64,000 nucleotides of DNA from Flavobacterium sp. (GTDB taxonomy: Bacteria > Bacteroidota > Bacteroidia > Flavobacteriales > Flavobacteriaceae): positions 1 to 64,000 of the forward strand of contig NZ_JANXTI010000039.1 of the NCBI RefSeq assembly GCF_025352425.1, given 5' to 3'. Of this stretch, positions 37,006 to 45,997 are shown one piece after another (position 1 is the stretch's first letter; each line of letters opens with the position of its first letter). Below the pieces are notes generated by a model that was not told where the DNA came from, did no database searches, and worked only from the letters and a program-made list of their open reading frames with translations. A program made the translations under genes and the position numbers.

Positions 37006-39099
37006 TTAATTAGGTTGAAAAGAAATTGCTGTGCCGCCACCTTTAGCCAAATGTAATTTAATTTTTGATTTAGAAGTGACTTGTACTGTTTTTATAACAT
37101 ATGACTTTGGGTTTTTCTCCCAATCAGCATCAGCCCCATCCTCATAAATTGTGGCAGTATATTTTTTATTTGGCGAAAGAAAATCTAATTTTATTTCTGT
37201 ATTTCTGGCATTCTCGTCAGTGATGCCTCCAAGGAACCATTTCTCTGAATGCTTATCTTTTCGGGCAACCGTCAAATAATCCCCGGGTTCTGCTTCTAAA
37301 TATCTACTGTCTTGCCAATCTACCGCAACATCTTTTATAAACTGGAAGGCATCAATATACTTTTCATAATTCTCAGGCAAATCAGCTGCCATTTGCAGCG
37401 GCGAGTACATTGTAACATATAACGCTAATTGTTTCGCCAAAGTGGTATGCACCTGTTCTTTCTTGGTTTTATCATAAGCGCTCATTTTGATTTCGAAAAT
37501 CCCCGGTGTATAATCCATTGGACCGCCCAATAATCTTGTAAAAGGTAAAATGGTTTCGTGCATTGGCGGGTTTCCATTACTCCAGGCATTGAATTCATTC
37601 CCTCTTGCCGCTTCAGCCGCAATATAGTTTGGATACGTTCTGCTGTAACCTGTCGGACGCGAACTTTCATGTGAGTTTACCATTAATTTGTAAACTGCAA
37701 ACCGTCGTGCCACAAAGTTGAAATGATTAACCATCGTTTGGCCGTCATGAAATTCACCACGTGGAATAATTCTACCAACATAACCCGACTTCGCAGCTGG
37801 ATAACCGTACTGTTTCATCAAGTCTAATGCTCGGTCCAAATGTCTTTCATAATTAGCCACAGAACCCGAAGTTTCGTGATGCATAATCATTTTAATTCCT
37901 TTTGATTTGGCATAATCAGTAACCGCTTTTAAATCAAAGTCAGGATACGGCGTAGTGAAATCAAAAACATCTTCCTTCCAATTGCCAAACCAATCCTCCC
38001 AGCCTACATTCCAGCCTTCGACTAAAACACCGTCAAAACCATTTTTTGCAGCAAAATCAATATAACGCTTGGTATTTTCGGTTGTTGCTCCGTGTTTTCC
38101 GGAAGGCTTCAACTGACCGTCAGCTGCATTTTGTGCATTTTGCGAACCGGCATAATCCCAAGTGGATTTTCCAACATGCATTTCCCACCAAATACCAACA
38201 TATTTCATTGGCTTTATCCACGCAGTATCCTCAATTTTACAAGGTTCATTTAAGTTTAAAATCATTTTCGAACTCACGATATCTCTAGCGTCATCACTCA
38301 TCATAATGGTTCTCCAAGGCGAAACACAAGGTGTTTGTAAATATGCCTTATCGCCTATGGCATTCGGAACTAAATGGGATTTCAATTTAAATTCATTTGG
38401 CACCAAATCCAGATGCATTACGGGATAATTGACAACAGCTGCTTCAAAAATATTAAGATAGACATTATCAGCAGTTTTCATCATAAGGGGAGATTGTACC
38501 ACATATTTACCTGCAATACTTTTCAAACCAATTCCGTTATTTAAGTCGATTTTTTCAGTGTTTATTTCGGATAGTTTAGTTTCGTTATACGCATATTCCT
38601 GACTGTCAAAATCACCCGGAATCCAAAATGCCTTATGATCTCCAGTCAAATTAAACTCAGAAACTTCGTCAGTAACGATGAAATAATTTAAGTTGGATTG
38701 TTTTGGAAAATCATAACGAAAGGCAACACCTTCATCAAAAACCCTGAAAATGATATTTATTTTTCTGTCGGCTAACTCCTGGTATAGTGCAATAGTTAAT
38801 TCGTTATAGTTGTTATTAATATGGGATTGTTCTCCTAAAACAGGCTCCCAGGTTTCATTAACATTTCTTTGCCTTACGCTGTCTATTCGAAGGTTACCAT
38901 CTAAATCACGCGCAGCTTTCAGTTTTACGCCCATATAACTTTTAAGTACAACTGGTTTGTTTTGATAAGAGATTTGATAAGTTGGCTTTCCATCTGATAA
39001 AGCGAAATTCAATGTGATTTTTTTTGAAGGCGATTGAATACTTTGCGAGTGCACCTGCAATCCTAAAAACAGTAATCCGATGAAGGCAAATCTTTTCAT
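37006..39099 (-). CDS. Glycoside hydrolase family 97 (SusB-like alpha-glucosidase)
   Basis: This is a 697-residue secreted or periplasmic exo-glycosidase (signal peptide 1-18, ending QVHSQ). The GH97 N-terminal beta domain starts QSPSKKITLNFALSDG. The catalytic barrel carries DGVLVEGWNVGWEDWFGNW, MIMHHETSGSV and PNYIAAEAARGNEFN, with acidic residues like those of inverting SusB. The retaining-type VDF-Asp motif is not seen. Products would be glucose or another hexose for the MFS transporter encoded next. No SusC/SusD pair is nearby, so this is a two-gene uptake unit, not a full polysaccharide locus. Confidence 0.92.
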   Translation of the reverse strand: MKRFAFIGLLFLGLQVHSQSIQSPSKKITLNFALSDGKPTYQISYQNKPVVLKSYMGVKLKAARDLDGNLRIDSVRQRNVNETWEPVLGEQSHINNNYNELTIALYQELADRKINIIFRVFDEGVAFRYDFPKQSNLNYFIVTDEVSEFNLTGDHKAFWIPGDFDSQEYAYNETKLSEINTEKIDLNNGIGLKSIAGKYVVQSPLMMKTADNVYLNIFEAAVVNYPVMHLDLVPNEFKLKSHLVPNAIGDKAYLQTPCVSPWRTIMMSDDARDIVSSKMILNLNEPCKIEDTAWIKPMKYVGIWWEMHVGKSTWDYAGSQNAQNAADGQLKPSGKHGATTENTKRYIDFAAKNGFDGVLVEGWNVGWEDWFGNWKEDVFDFTTPYPDFDLKAVTDYAKSKGIKMIMHHETSGSVANYERHLDRALDLMKQYGYPAAKSGYVGRIIPRGEFHDGQTMVNHFNFVARRFAVYKLMVNSHESSRPTGYSRTYPNYIAAEAARGNEFNAWSNGNPPMHETILPFTRLLGGPMDYTPGIFEIKMSAYDKTKKEQVHTTLAKQLALYVTMYSPLQMAADLPENYEKYIDAFQFIKDVAVDWQDSRYLEAEPGDYLTVARKDKHSEKWFLGGITDENARNTEIKLDFLSPNKKYTATIYEDGADADWEKNPKSYVIKTVQVTSKSKIKLHLAKGGGTAISFQPN

Positions 39100-39139
39100 G
39101 AGAGATAATTTTGATAAATATAATAACTTTTAAAAACAA

Positions 39140-39164
39140 AAAATCCCGAACGAATCGGGATTAT
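39140..39164 (-). terminator. Terminator after the dehydrogenase gene
   Basis: The arms AATCCCGA and TCGGGATT with a 5-base loop are followed on the minus strand by a T-rich run (TTTTTTGTTTTT). It separates the dehydrogenase gene from the GH97 gene. Confidence 0.8.
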
Positions 39165-39191
39165 TATATAGTTATCAACTTAAGATTCTTA

Positions 39192-40409
39192 TCAACTGTG
39201 AATGCCATTCCCTTCAACATAGTCTTGAAGATAGGCAAAACGTGGTGTCAGCTTTCCGTTTTCGGTGATTTTGGCTCTAGCGAGAATTCCATCTTTATCG
39301 TTATTGAAAAAAGCCGGTATAACATGTTCCATAAACATTTCACCGAAACCTTCACTGGCATCTTTTGGCAACTCACAAGGCAAATTATCTACAGCCATGA
39401 CCATTATGGAACCAGGATGCGTGTAAGGAACTTCTTTGTTGTCGATTGGCAAATAACCATAAAATGGCTCCGCAATCGTTGATGATCTTGTGGTGCAGGA
39501 AATTGGCCCGTCCACATCGCAGGAAATATCGGCTACTACTTTTATCTTGCAATCTGCAGCCTGAAGCATTTCAAGCGTAAGAATATCGGGCGAACCGTTT
39601 CCGTGGAAATGACCTGCCATGAAAACATCAGCAACTTTAGTAAAACGTTCGAAATCTGAGGTATAATCTTGCGGATTTTTATAGAAATCATTATTGCTTT
39701 CTGGCGCTTTTCCGTCTAATCGTTTATTATAATCCAAAACATCAATTTGAGTGTAAACAGCCTGTGAGTAAACTTTATTTAAGAAATCCTCAGGAGAAAC
39801 CTGTTTTAATTTCATGCCGTCAAGAATCTCTTTTGCGCCCATTCCTACTTTACCATGACCGGTTAGAACGATTTTAATGTTGGGCAAAGTTTGTCTTTTC
39901 AATCGCGCAATCAAATCTTCCTTCGTTTGTAAAGTCTCGGCTTTAGGAAGATTGAATAAATCATATTTTATTCCGAATGCCCTGAAACCATTATAGGCAC
40001 CAACGATTCCGGCATAACGGCCAAAGCCAATCAAGCGCCTGTTAGTTGCATCAACGATAGTTTCATGATCATATAACTCAATATTTTTATCGAGAATGGC
40101 CTGCAGCAATTTTCGGTTATGAATTTGCTTTTTAATGGTATGCGAAAAGAAAAAATACTTCTTATTCGGAATCAAATAATCAACCGGAATCTCCTTTACA
40201 CCAAAGAATACATCACAATCGGAAATATCGTCAGCTACCTCAATGCCTACCTTTTTATAGGCATCATCAGTAAAAACCCTAATATCAGAACTTTCCACTT
40301 TTATAAAGGCTTCGGGATGCTCGGTTTGCAAACGGACTAATTCTTCCGGAGTAAAAACTACTCTTCTATCGGGTGGATTTTTTCTTTCTTTAATAATGCC
40401 AAACTTCAT
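39192..40409 (-). CDS. Saccharopine/alanine dehydrogenase-like oxidoreductase
   Basis: The 405-residue cytoplasmic NAD(P)-dependent enzyme has an N-terminal AlaDH/PNT catalytic domain (MKFGIIKERKNPPDRRVVFTP, with Arg and Lys substrate contacts). KKYFFFSHTIKKQ and YDHETI near residues 85-120 are characteristic of lysine-forming saccharopine dehydrogenase (Lys1-like). A Rossmann motif GHGKVGMGAKEIL follows. Bacteria rarely use the aminoadipate pathway, so the true amino-acid substrate is uncertain. It has its own promoter with a palindrome in the spacer, suggesting repression, and its own terminator. Confidence 0.85.
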   Translation of the reverse strand: MKFGIIKERKNPPDRRVVFTPEELVRLQTEHPEAFIKVESSDIRVFTDDAYKKVGIEVADDISDCDVFFGVKEIPVDYLIPNKKYFFFSHTIKKQIHNRKLLQAILDKNIELYDHETIVDATNRRLIGFGRYAGIVGAYNGFRAFGIKYDLFNLPKAETLQTKEDLIARLKRQTLPNIKIVLTGHGKVGMGAKEILDGMKLKQVSPEDFLNKVYSQAVYTQIDVLDYNKRLDGKAPESNNDFYKNPQDYTSDFERFTKVADVFMAGHFHGNGSPDILTLEMLQAADCKIKVVADISCDVDGPISCTTRSSTIAEPFYGYLPIDNKEVPYTHPGSIMVMAVDNLPCELPKDASEGFGEMFMEHVIPAFFNNDKDGILARAKITENGKLTPRFAYLQDYVEGNGIHS

Positions 40410-40428
40410 GTGCGCTTTTTTGTGATGC

Positions 40429-40458
40429 CAAAAGTAACGGTAACGAAAACGTTTTCAA
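40429..40458 (-). promoter_or_regulatory. Promoter with operator-like palindrome
   Basis: On the minus strand TTG (40458-40456), 19 bases, TACTTTTG (40436-40429) is an exact consensus promoter, 20 bases from the dehydrogenase start. The perfect palindrome GAAAACGTTTTC (40445-40456) lies in the spacer and overlaps the -33 TTG by one base, an ideal site for a repressor. Confidence 0.65.
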
Positions 40459-40624
40459 AACTTTTTTTTTAAAAATAACGTTGAAGCGGTTTTATACTTT
40501 CCATTGATTACTACATCTTTATAAATTTGTCATAAAAAATTGTGAAAAACCTGTTGATAGCTTTCTTAAAAAGTAACTTTATACCCTTTATGAATAATTA
40601 TATTTGTTTTTCAATATTATTATA

Positions 40625-41824
40625 ATGACATCCAAAATCACTCTCTATACTACTCAGTTATTAGCCATTATCCTGTTTACGATTTCTTGTTCTAAGCAGG
40701 AAAAGAATGAAGAGGCGATTATTAAGGTTAACAATAATGGGATTCCCATTATGCTTCCTTTGCGGGAAGAATTGCCTAAGCTTACTTCCGCGTATATCAA
40801 TGATAAAAAATATGGTGTCAGTCGGTATTTTGAAAAAAAATGGCCCGAAAAAAATGACAACGTAGCCTTTTTGGTAGCAAAGAATGGTCAGATAATTTAT
40901 GAAAATTATTTGGGCTATGCCAATAAAAGAACCGGCGAAATGATCTCTAAAGACATGCCTTTACATATTGCTTCCGTCAGCAAAGTCCTTACTTCTACGG
41001 CTGTTCTGATGCTCATTGATGCTAAAAAAATCACACTTGACCAAAAGGTAAATACCATCATCGAGAACTTTCCTTATCCCGAGGTGACAATTCAAACGCT
41101 GCTTAATCACAGGAGCGGAATGAGAAATTATGCCTACTTTACTTTTGAAAAAGGCAATTGGGATAAACAAGAAACCCTTAGCAATGAAGACATTGTAAAG
41201 GTTATGGTAGATAAACAGATTTCTTTGGAAAGACCAACCGATACAGGTTTTGGTTATTGCAACACAAATTATGCAATGCTTGCTTTAGTTATTGAAAAAG
41301 TTACGGGTTTGAAATATCCTGAGGCAATGAAAGAGATGATTTTTGCACCGCTTGGAATGACAAATACTTTTGTGTTTGACATTGTAAAAGACCGTTCCAT
41401 TATTGCGCCATCTTATAAAGGAAATAATATAGAAATTGGAATTGATTACCTTGATGGAATTTATGGCGACAAAAACATTTATTCAACTCCGAGAGATTTA
41501 TTAAAATTCGACAAGGCGCGTTATGCTCCTTTTTTCCTGAATTCTGATTTGATAAAAAAAATATATACCGGTTATAGCCATGAAAGTAAAGGAATACGTA
41601 ATTATGGTTTAGGCATCAGAATGACTGAGTTTGAAAAAAGCGAACCTTTTTATTATCACAACGGCTGGTGGCACGGAAATACTTCTTCTTTCATCAACTT
41701 AAGAAAAGAGAAAGTTACTATTATTGTGCTGTCTAATAAGTTTACCCGAAAGACTTATCAAACTAAAAAGCTCGCCGCTCTTTTTGGCGATTATCCATTT
41801 AAGCTGGATGATGGTGAGGAATGA
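40625..41824 (+). CDS. Serine hydrolase lipoprotein, beta-lactamase/class C fold
   Basis: This is an exported serine hydrolase (penicillin-binding protein, esterase or beta-lactamase-like), 399 residues from ATG 40625. A TTG at 40604 would give a seven-residue extension. The lipobox is LFTISCSK. The catalytic SxxK is SVSK in HIASVSKVLTS, the second motif is YCN in FGYCNTNYAM, and the third is HNG in YYHNGWWHG. Substrate is unknown; resistance to beta-lactams is not implied. It overlaps the DUF2809 gene by 14 bases, so the two are co-translated. Confidence 0.88.
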   Translation: MTSKITLYTTQLLAIILFTISCSKQEKNEEAIIKVNNNGIPIMLPLREELPKLTSAYINDKKYGVSRYFEKKWPEKNDNVAFLVAKNGQIIYENYLGYANKRTGEMISKDMPLHIASVSKVLTSTAVLMLIDAKKITLDQKVNTIIENFPYPEVTIQTLLNHRSGMRNYAYFTFEKGNWDKQETLSNEDIVKVMVDKQISLERPTDTGFGYCNTNYAMLALVIEKVTGLKYPEAMKEMIFAPLGMTNTFVFDIVKDRSIIAPSYKGNNIEIGIDYLDGIYGDKNIYSTPRDLLKFDKARYAPFFLNSDLIKKIYTGYSHESKGIRNYGLGIRMTEFEKSEPFYYHNGWWHGNTSSFINLRKEKVTIIVLSNKFTRKTYQTKKLAALFGDYPFKLDDGEE

Positions 41825-42209
41825 TAGGATACAATTCAATGTAAAATATTTTGCATTAACGCTATCACTTTTCATTATCGAAGCAATAATTGCACTGTGT
41901 GTTCATGACAGTTTTGTGCGTCCGTACTTTGGCGATGTTTTAGTTGTTATGCTGATTTATTGCTTTGTAAAGTCCTTTCTGCAAGCAAAAGTTCTGCCAA
42001 CAGCACTATTGGTATTGCTCTTCGCCTTCACAATAGAATTCCTTCAATACCTGAATATTGTAGAAAAGCTATGTTTACAGGATTCCAAAATTGCCAGAAC
42101 CGCAATTGGAACTTCATTTTCCTGGTCGGATATTTTGTGTTACCTAATTGGGATAGTTGTAGTAATTTCAGTTGAATATTTTCTTCGAAAAGAAAGAACT
42201 AATGGATAA
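41811..42209 (+). CDS. DUF2809 family membrane protein
   Basis: The 132-residue integral membrane protein has four hydrophobic helices. The conserved DVLVVMLIYCFVKSF and FTIEFLQYLNI segments, plus TAIGTSFSWSDILCYLIGI near the end, match the DUF2809 family. The start MVRNDRIQ (41811) lies inside the 3' end of the serine hydrolase gene. An ATG three bases earlier is also possible. Function unknown. Coupling to a serine hydrolase suggests an envelope role. Confidence 0.8.
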   Translation: MVRNDRIQFNVKYFALTLSLFIIEAIIALCVHDSFVRPYFGDVLVVMLIYCFVKSFLQAKVLPTALLVLLFAFTIEFLQYLNIVEKLCLQDSKIARTAIGTSFSWSDILCYLIGIVVVISVEYFLRKERTNG

Positions 42210-42242
42210 GGAATAGTTGTCCGCATTATCCGTCAAATTCAT

Positions 42243-42312
42243 CCTGATGAGTTTATTAACTGAGCCTGATGAGTTTCGCAACTGATGCTGATGAGTTGAT
42301 AAACTCATCAGG
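42243..42312. repeat. Three 22-base tandem repeats ending in a perfect hairpin
   Basis: Units start at 42243, 42265 and 42287 and share CTGATGAGTT at their 5' half and an AACT near the end. The third unit closes on its own inverse (CTGATGAGTT-GATA-AACTCATCAG), a perfect 10-bp stem with GATA loop followed by ATTTTT. It lies between converging genes, so it may act as a terminator, but the repetition is unusual. Confidence 0.6.
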
Positions 42313-42418
42313 TACATTTTTAGGCCTTGTATTTACTTGGCTTCCTAAAGGAAAAAATGAATTTTGTTTAGTGACAGCTCCGCTTTCGGGTTTTTGGCAT
42401 TTTAAGTTCAGGCCAACC

Positions 42419-45400
42419 TTATTTTTCTATAATCGCATCCTGAATGACTTTCTGAATGTCTTCGCGGATGTTTTCTTTTGAAAGTTTATTAGGCAAATTA
42501 GAGTCAGGATAGGTTCTGTTGGATAAGAAAACATAAACAATATCAGTTTCTGGGTCAGCCCAGGCCATAGTTCCCGTAAAACCCGTATGCCCAAAACTCG
42601 ACATTGAAACACAACCGCATGTTGGACCCGCTCCACTGATTTGTGGCTTGTCAAATCCTAAACCACGACGATTTCCTTCGGTACAAAACCAACAGGTATT
42701 AAAATCGGCAAACGTCGCTTCAGAGAAATATTGAATGCCTCCGTAATTTCCTTTTTGTAAATACATCTGCATCATCTTGGCAATATCCATAGCATTCGAA
42801 AAGATTCCCGCGTGCCCGCCAACGCCATCTTCCATCGCGGCTTCCATGTCGTGTACATAACCCTGAATCACATCGTGACGGAAATAAGTGTCGATTTCGG
42901 TTGGCGCAATGACACTTTTGTCAAATCTTGTTAAAGGATTATAAAGTGTATTGTTCATCCCAAGGGATTTATAGAAATTGTTGGTAGCCAGTTCGTCCAA
43001 ATGCCTGCCCATTACCCTTTCCAGATATTGCTTCAGAATAATAAAGGTAAAATCGCTGTACCTGTATTCTTTTTTATCAATCAGCGGACTCTGGATGATT
43101 TGTTTCATGATGGTGTCATGATAATCATCGCGCAAATACAAACTATCGGAAACGCGTTTGGTAAACCCTTCGCTGTACATTTTTCGATAGTATTTATCAA
43201 GTGGCAATTTAGTAGTTGAATCTATAGTCGCTTTATAAAAAGGAATCCATGCCTGCATTCTGCCGTAATGAGACAGTAATTCCTTGAACGTAATTTTTTG
43301 TTTGTTAGAGCCTTTAAATAGTGGTAACATTTCCCCAAGCGTAGTTTCGAGTGCTACTTTCTTTTGATCATAAACCTGCATTACATTAGGCAAAGTAGCC
43401 ACCATTTTGGTCACTGATGCCACATCGTATAAATCGCTATTCTTAACTTTTACATCACCTTCATAGGTTTGTTTTCCAAAAGATTTTTGATAAATGACTT
43501 TTCCTTTCCTGGCTACAAGAATCTGCATACCTGGCGCCATTTTTCCATCAATGGCTTTTTGGGCATAGGTTTCAATCTGCTTAAGTTTTTCGGAACTCAT
43601 ACCGACGCTTTCCGGAGTTGCAAAGCCCAATCGATTAAGTTTTTGCGTTGTGATTCCATCACCAGCCTTTAATGTGTTGTTGATAGAAACCGGAAGCAGT
43701 CCTTTTGCGCCAATGGCTCCAAATATCAATTCGGCTGAAACTTGCTGAGCAATATCACCATTTTGATACGAAACGATTACGCCTGGTATTTCAGCAAAAT
43801 TAAAAATTCTTGATAGTGAGTAAGGCTTGGCAAAACAATCAATAATCACTTTCTTTTTTGAGGCAATTGAGTCAATGATCTGCAATTCTGGTACTGTCAA
43901 CTCAGGTGATTTCCACCACGTCTTATCCGATTTGTGATAACCAATAATTACGGTTTCATAATCGATTAATTTGGTCATTAAGGTATCAATATTCGTTTCT
44001 GAAACTTCAGTAACTTCAGTATACTTCTTTAAAGTAGTGACGAACGAACTGTTGGTGTCATCACCCAATTTTACATACGCTATCTTTTGATTCAGATTTT
44101 TAATCGGTAGAATGTTACCATCATTTTTTACAACCGTAACTGCATTTTCATACAATTCATACTGCAGGGATTCATTTGATTTCGGATTTAAATCGCTATA
44201 CAGATTGATGCCTTCAATTGGTTTGTATTTATTCAGTCCTGCTTTGAACTTATACCGCAATATCTTCTTCACTGATTGTGCCAGTCTTGCATCAGAAATA
44301 AGGCTGTCCTGGTAAGCCATGCATATTTTTTCTGCAGCAAGCGGCACGTTTTCTGCAAAAAGCAGAATGTCATTTCCAGCCATAAAGGCTTCCAAATCAA
44401 TATCGCCGGGTTTTCTGAAATTACTGGCACCTTTCATATTTAAGGCATCTGTAAAAATCAATCCGTCAAAGCCTAACTCGTTTTTCAGCAAATTAGTTAC
44501 TACATTAGGTGAAATAGAGGTTGGATATCCTTCTCTTGGTTCCAGACTCGGAATATTCAGATGCGCCACCATCACAGAAACTAAGCCTTCATCAAACATA
44601 CGTTTATACGGATACAACTCCACTTTTTCCAGATGATCCAAAGAAGCATTTACAACAGGTAACGTACTGTGGGAATCGGTTTCAGTATCTCCGTGTCCGG
44701 GAAAATGTTTTCCTGTAGAAAAAACGCCCTGACCTTGTGCACCTTTCATTAGTGCTATGGCGTGTTCGGTTACATTTACTTTGTTTTCACCAAAAGAGCG
44801 GTATCCTATGATTGGGTTTTTAGGATTGGTATTGATATCTAACACAGGGGCAAAATTGAAATGGATTCCCATTCTTTTGCTTTCCTTTGCGAGGCTAACG
44901 CCTACTTTTTCCACCAATTTCAAATCCTTAATAGCGCCCAAAGTCATATTGAAAGGATAACAGAAAGTTGAATCTATCCGCATACTCAGACCCCATTCGG
45001 CATCAATCCCAATAAACATAGGTACTTTCGCCATCGATTGGTAATTGTTGGTCAGCCGCGCTTGACGCATTGGCCCGCCCTGAAAAAAGATTAGACCACC
45101 AACTTTATAATCACGTACCAATTTTTCAACCGCGTTTGTGTGTATGGTGTCTTTATTAGAATAGGCCGCAACCATAAACAGCTGCCCTACTTTTTCATCA
45201 AAAGTCATTTGGTTGTAAATACTATCTACCCAATGTGTTTCGAGTGCGGTTTCGGGGAAAAAGTTTTTTCGGTCTGCTTTGGGAATTGGAATATAGGTTT
45301 CGTTATCAGGTTGTTCTGCAACTTGATTAGCGATAACTTCAGTTTTAGGAGTACTCACAGGTACTGGATTACTGACTTTTGATGACGAACAATTCGTAAT

Positions 45401-45451
45401 CAAGAACAGCAATCCTGTGCATAAACCTATACTGAATAAAAACCTTTTCAT
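42419..45451 (-). CDS. NagZ-like GH3 glucosidase fused to a serine hydrolase domain
   Basis: This is a 1010-residue lipoprotein (signal and lipobox LITNCSSS). Residues about 75-400 form a GH3 domain with KHFPGHGDTETDSHSTLP (the NagZ-type Asp-His catalytic dyad) and nucleophile Asp in GLIFTDALNMKG. A GH3 C-terminal domain follows (to about 615). Residues about 625-1000 form a beta-lactamase-class-C-like domain with SxxK (SVTK) and HTGFTG. The predicted job is beta-N-acetylglucosaminidase action on peptidoglycan fragments coupled to a serine hydrolase. It is the last gene of a seven-gene envelope run, 12 bases after the preceding gene. Confidence 0.92.
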   Translation of the reverse strand: MKRFLFSIGLCTGLLFLITNCSSSKVSNPVPVSTPKTEVIANQVAEQPDNETYIPIPKADRKNFFPETALETHWVDSIYNQMTFDEKVGQLFMVAAYSNKDTIHTNAVEKLVRDYKVGGLIFFQGGPMRQARLTNNYQSMAKVPMFIGIDAEWGLSMRIDSTFCYPFNMTLGAIKDLKLVEKVGVSLAKESKRMGIHFNFAPVLDINTNPKNPIIGYRSFGENKVNVTEHAIALMKGAQGQGVFSTGKHFPGHGDTETDSHSTLPVVNASLDHLEKVELYPYKRMFDEGLVSVMVAHLNIPSLEPREGYPTSISPNVVTNLLKNELGFDGLIFTDALNMKGASNFRKPGDIDLEAFMAGNDILLFAENVPLAAEKICMAYQDSLISDARLAQSVKKILRYKFKAGLNKYKPIEGINLYSDLNPKSNESLQYELYENAVTVVKNDGNILPIKNLNQKIAYVKLGDDTNSSFVTTLKKYTEVTEVSETNIDTLMTKLIDYETVIIGYHKSDKTWWKSPELTVPELQIIDSIASKKKVIIDCFAKPYSLSRIFNFAEIPGVIVSYQNGDIAQQVSAELIFGAIGAKGLLPVSINNTLKAGDGITTQKLNRLGFATPESVGMSSEKLKQIETYAQKAIDGKMAPGMQILVARKGKVIYQKSFGKQTYEGDVKVKNSDLYDVASVTKMVATLPNVMQVYDQKKVALETTLGEMLPLFKGSNKQKITFKELLSHYGRMQAWIPFYKATIDSTTKLPLDKYYRKMYSEGFTKRVSDSLYLRDDYHDTIMKQIIQSPLIDKKEYRYSDFTFIILKQYLERVMGRHLDELATNNFYKSLGMNNTLYNPLTRFDKSVIAPTEIDTYFRHDVIQGYVHDMEAAMEDGVGGHAGIFSNAMDIAKMMQMYLQKGNYGGIQYFSEATFADFNTCWFCTEGNRRGLGFDKPQISGAGPTCGCVSMSSFGHTGFTGTMAWADPETDIVYVFLSNRTYPDSNLPNKLSKENIREDIQKVIQDAIIEK

Positions 45452-45463
45452 AGAATTTAGGGC

Positions 45464-45946
45464 TTAAAAGAAACGACTGTGCCAGCTTTCGCCGGCAGGA
45501 ACTTCCCAGTTTTCGTTAAATTCTTCGATACTATTCACCAGATTGTTAAAAACAATGGTGTTGGCCGTTACGGCTTTTTCTTTGGCCATTCGTTTAAAAT
45601 CAATCAACGATTTATGCGCAATATGTTCACCGTTTTTAAACGTTACGTTCATTTTATCCAACAAATCAACCTGATATTTTTGTTCCAGATTTTGAATAAA
45701 ACTCACAGAGGAATCTATAGAGCATCCTGTTGCGGGTTGCACTTCCTGATTGACAGCAAGAATGATAAATCGATTGTATTTCAACAGATATGAAGCTTCC
45801 AAGCCGGTTCCGTGCGCTGACCAGTTTTCGACAAAGGTTTTTAAATCATTTTCAATCTCAGTCATTTCATCATCTGAAAATTTTCTGTTGGAAGGGTAAA
45901 TCCAGATTTTAGAGTCTTCGGGTAAATTTTCAAAAGGAATTAGCAT
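45464..45946 (-). CDS. Conserved protein misnamed ABC transporter ATPase
   Basis: The 160-residue soluble protein has no signal peptide. It begins MLIPFENLPEDSKIWIYPSNRKFSDDE and ends in PAGESWHSRFF, both strong family signatures in Bacteroidota. From memory, databases label it ABC transporter ATPase, but it has no Walker A or B motif and is far too short. The role is unknown. It lies between the CCG-type Fe-S protein and the GH3 fusion in the envelope operon. Confidence 0.78.
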   Translation of the reverse strand: MLIPFENLPEDSKIWIYPSNRKFSDDEMTEIENDLKTFVENWSAHGTGLEASYLLKYNRFIILAVNQEVQPATGCSIDSSVSFIQNLEQKYQVDLLDKMNVTFKNGEHIAHKSLIDFKRMAKEKAVTANTIVFNNLVNSIEEFNENWEVPAGESWHSRFF

Positions 45947-45997
45947 TTTATTTAGGTTTTAACCCTTTCGACGATGCTCGGGGTGACAATTTGAGTA

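Noticed and set aside
35325..39099. Polysaccharide utilisation locus around GH97
   Set aside because: No SusC/SusD pair, no further carbohydrate enzymes and no HTCS or ECF regulator nearby. Only a two-gene enzyme-transporter unit is supported.
40625..41824. Antibiotic-resistance beta-lactamase
   Set aside because: The SxxK/YxN/HxG pattern is shared by many esterases and peptidases, and nothing in the context indicates resistance.
42243..42312. Hammerhead ribozyme, because CTGATGAG is the core start of that motif
   Set aside because: The second core element GAAA and a cleavage-site NUH arrangement are missing. The motif repeats without them, and the sequence is better explained as tandem repeats ending in a hairpin.
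42243..42312. CRISPR array
   Set aside because: The units are contiguous with no spacers and there are no cas genes.
45464..45946. ABC transporter ATPase
   Set aside because: There is no Walker A, Walker B or signature motif, and the protein is only 160 residues. Kept as conserved unknown.
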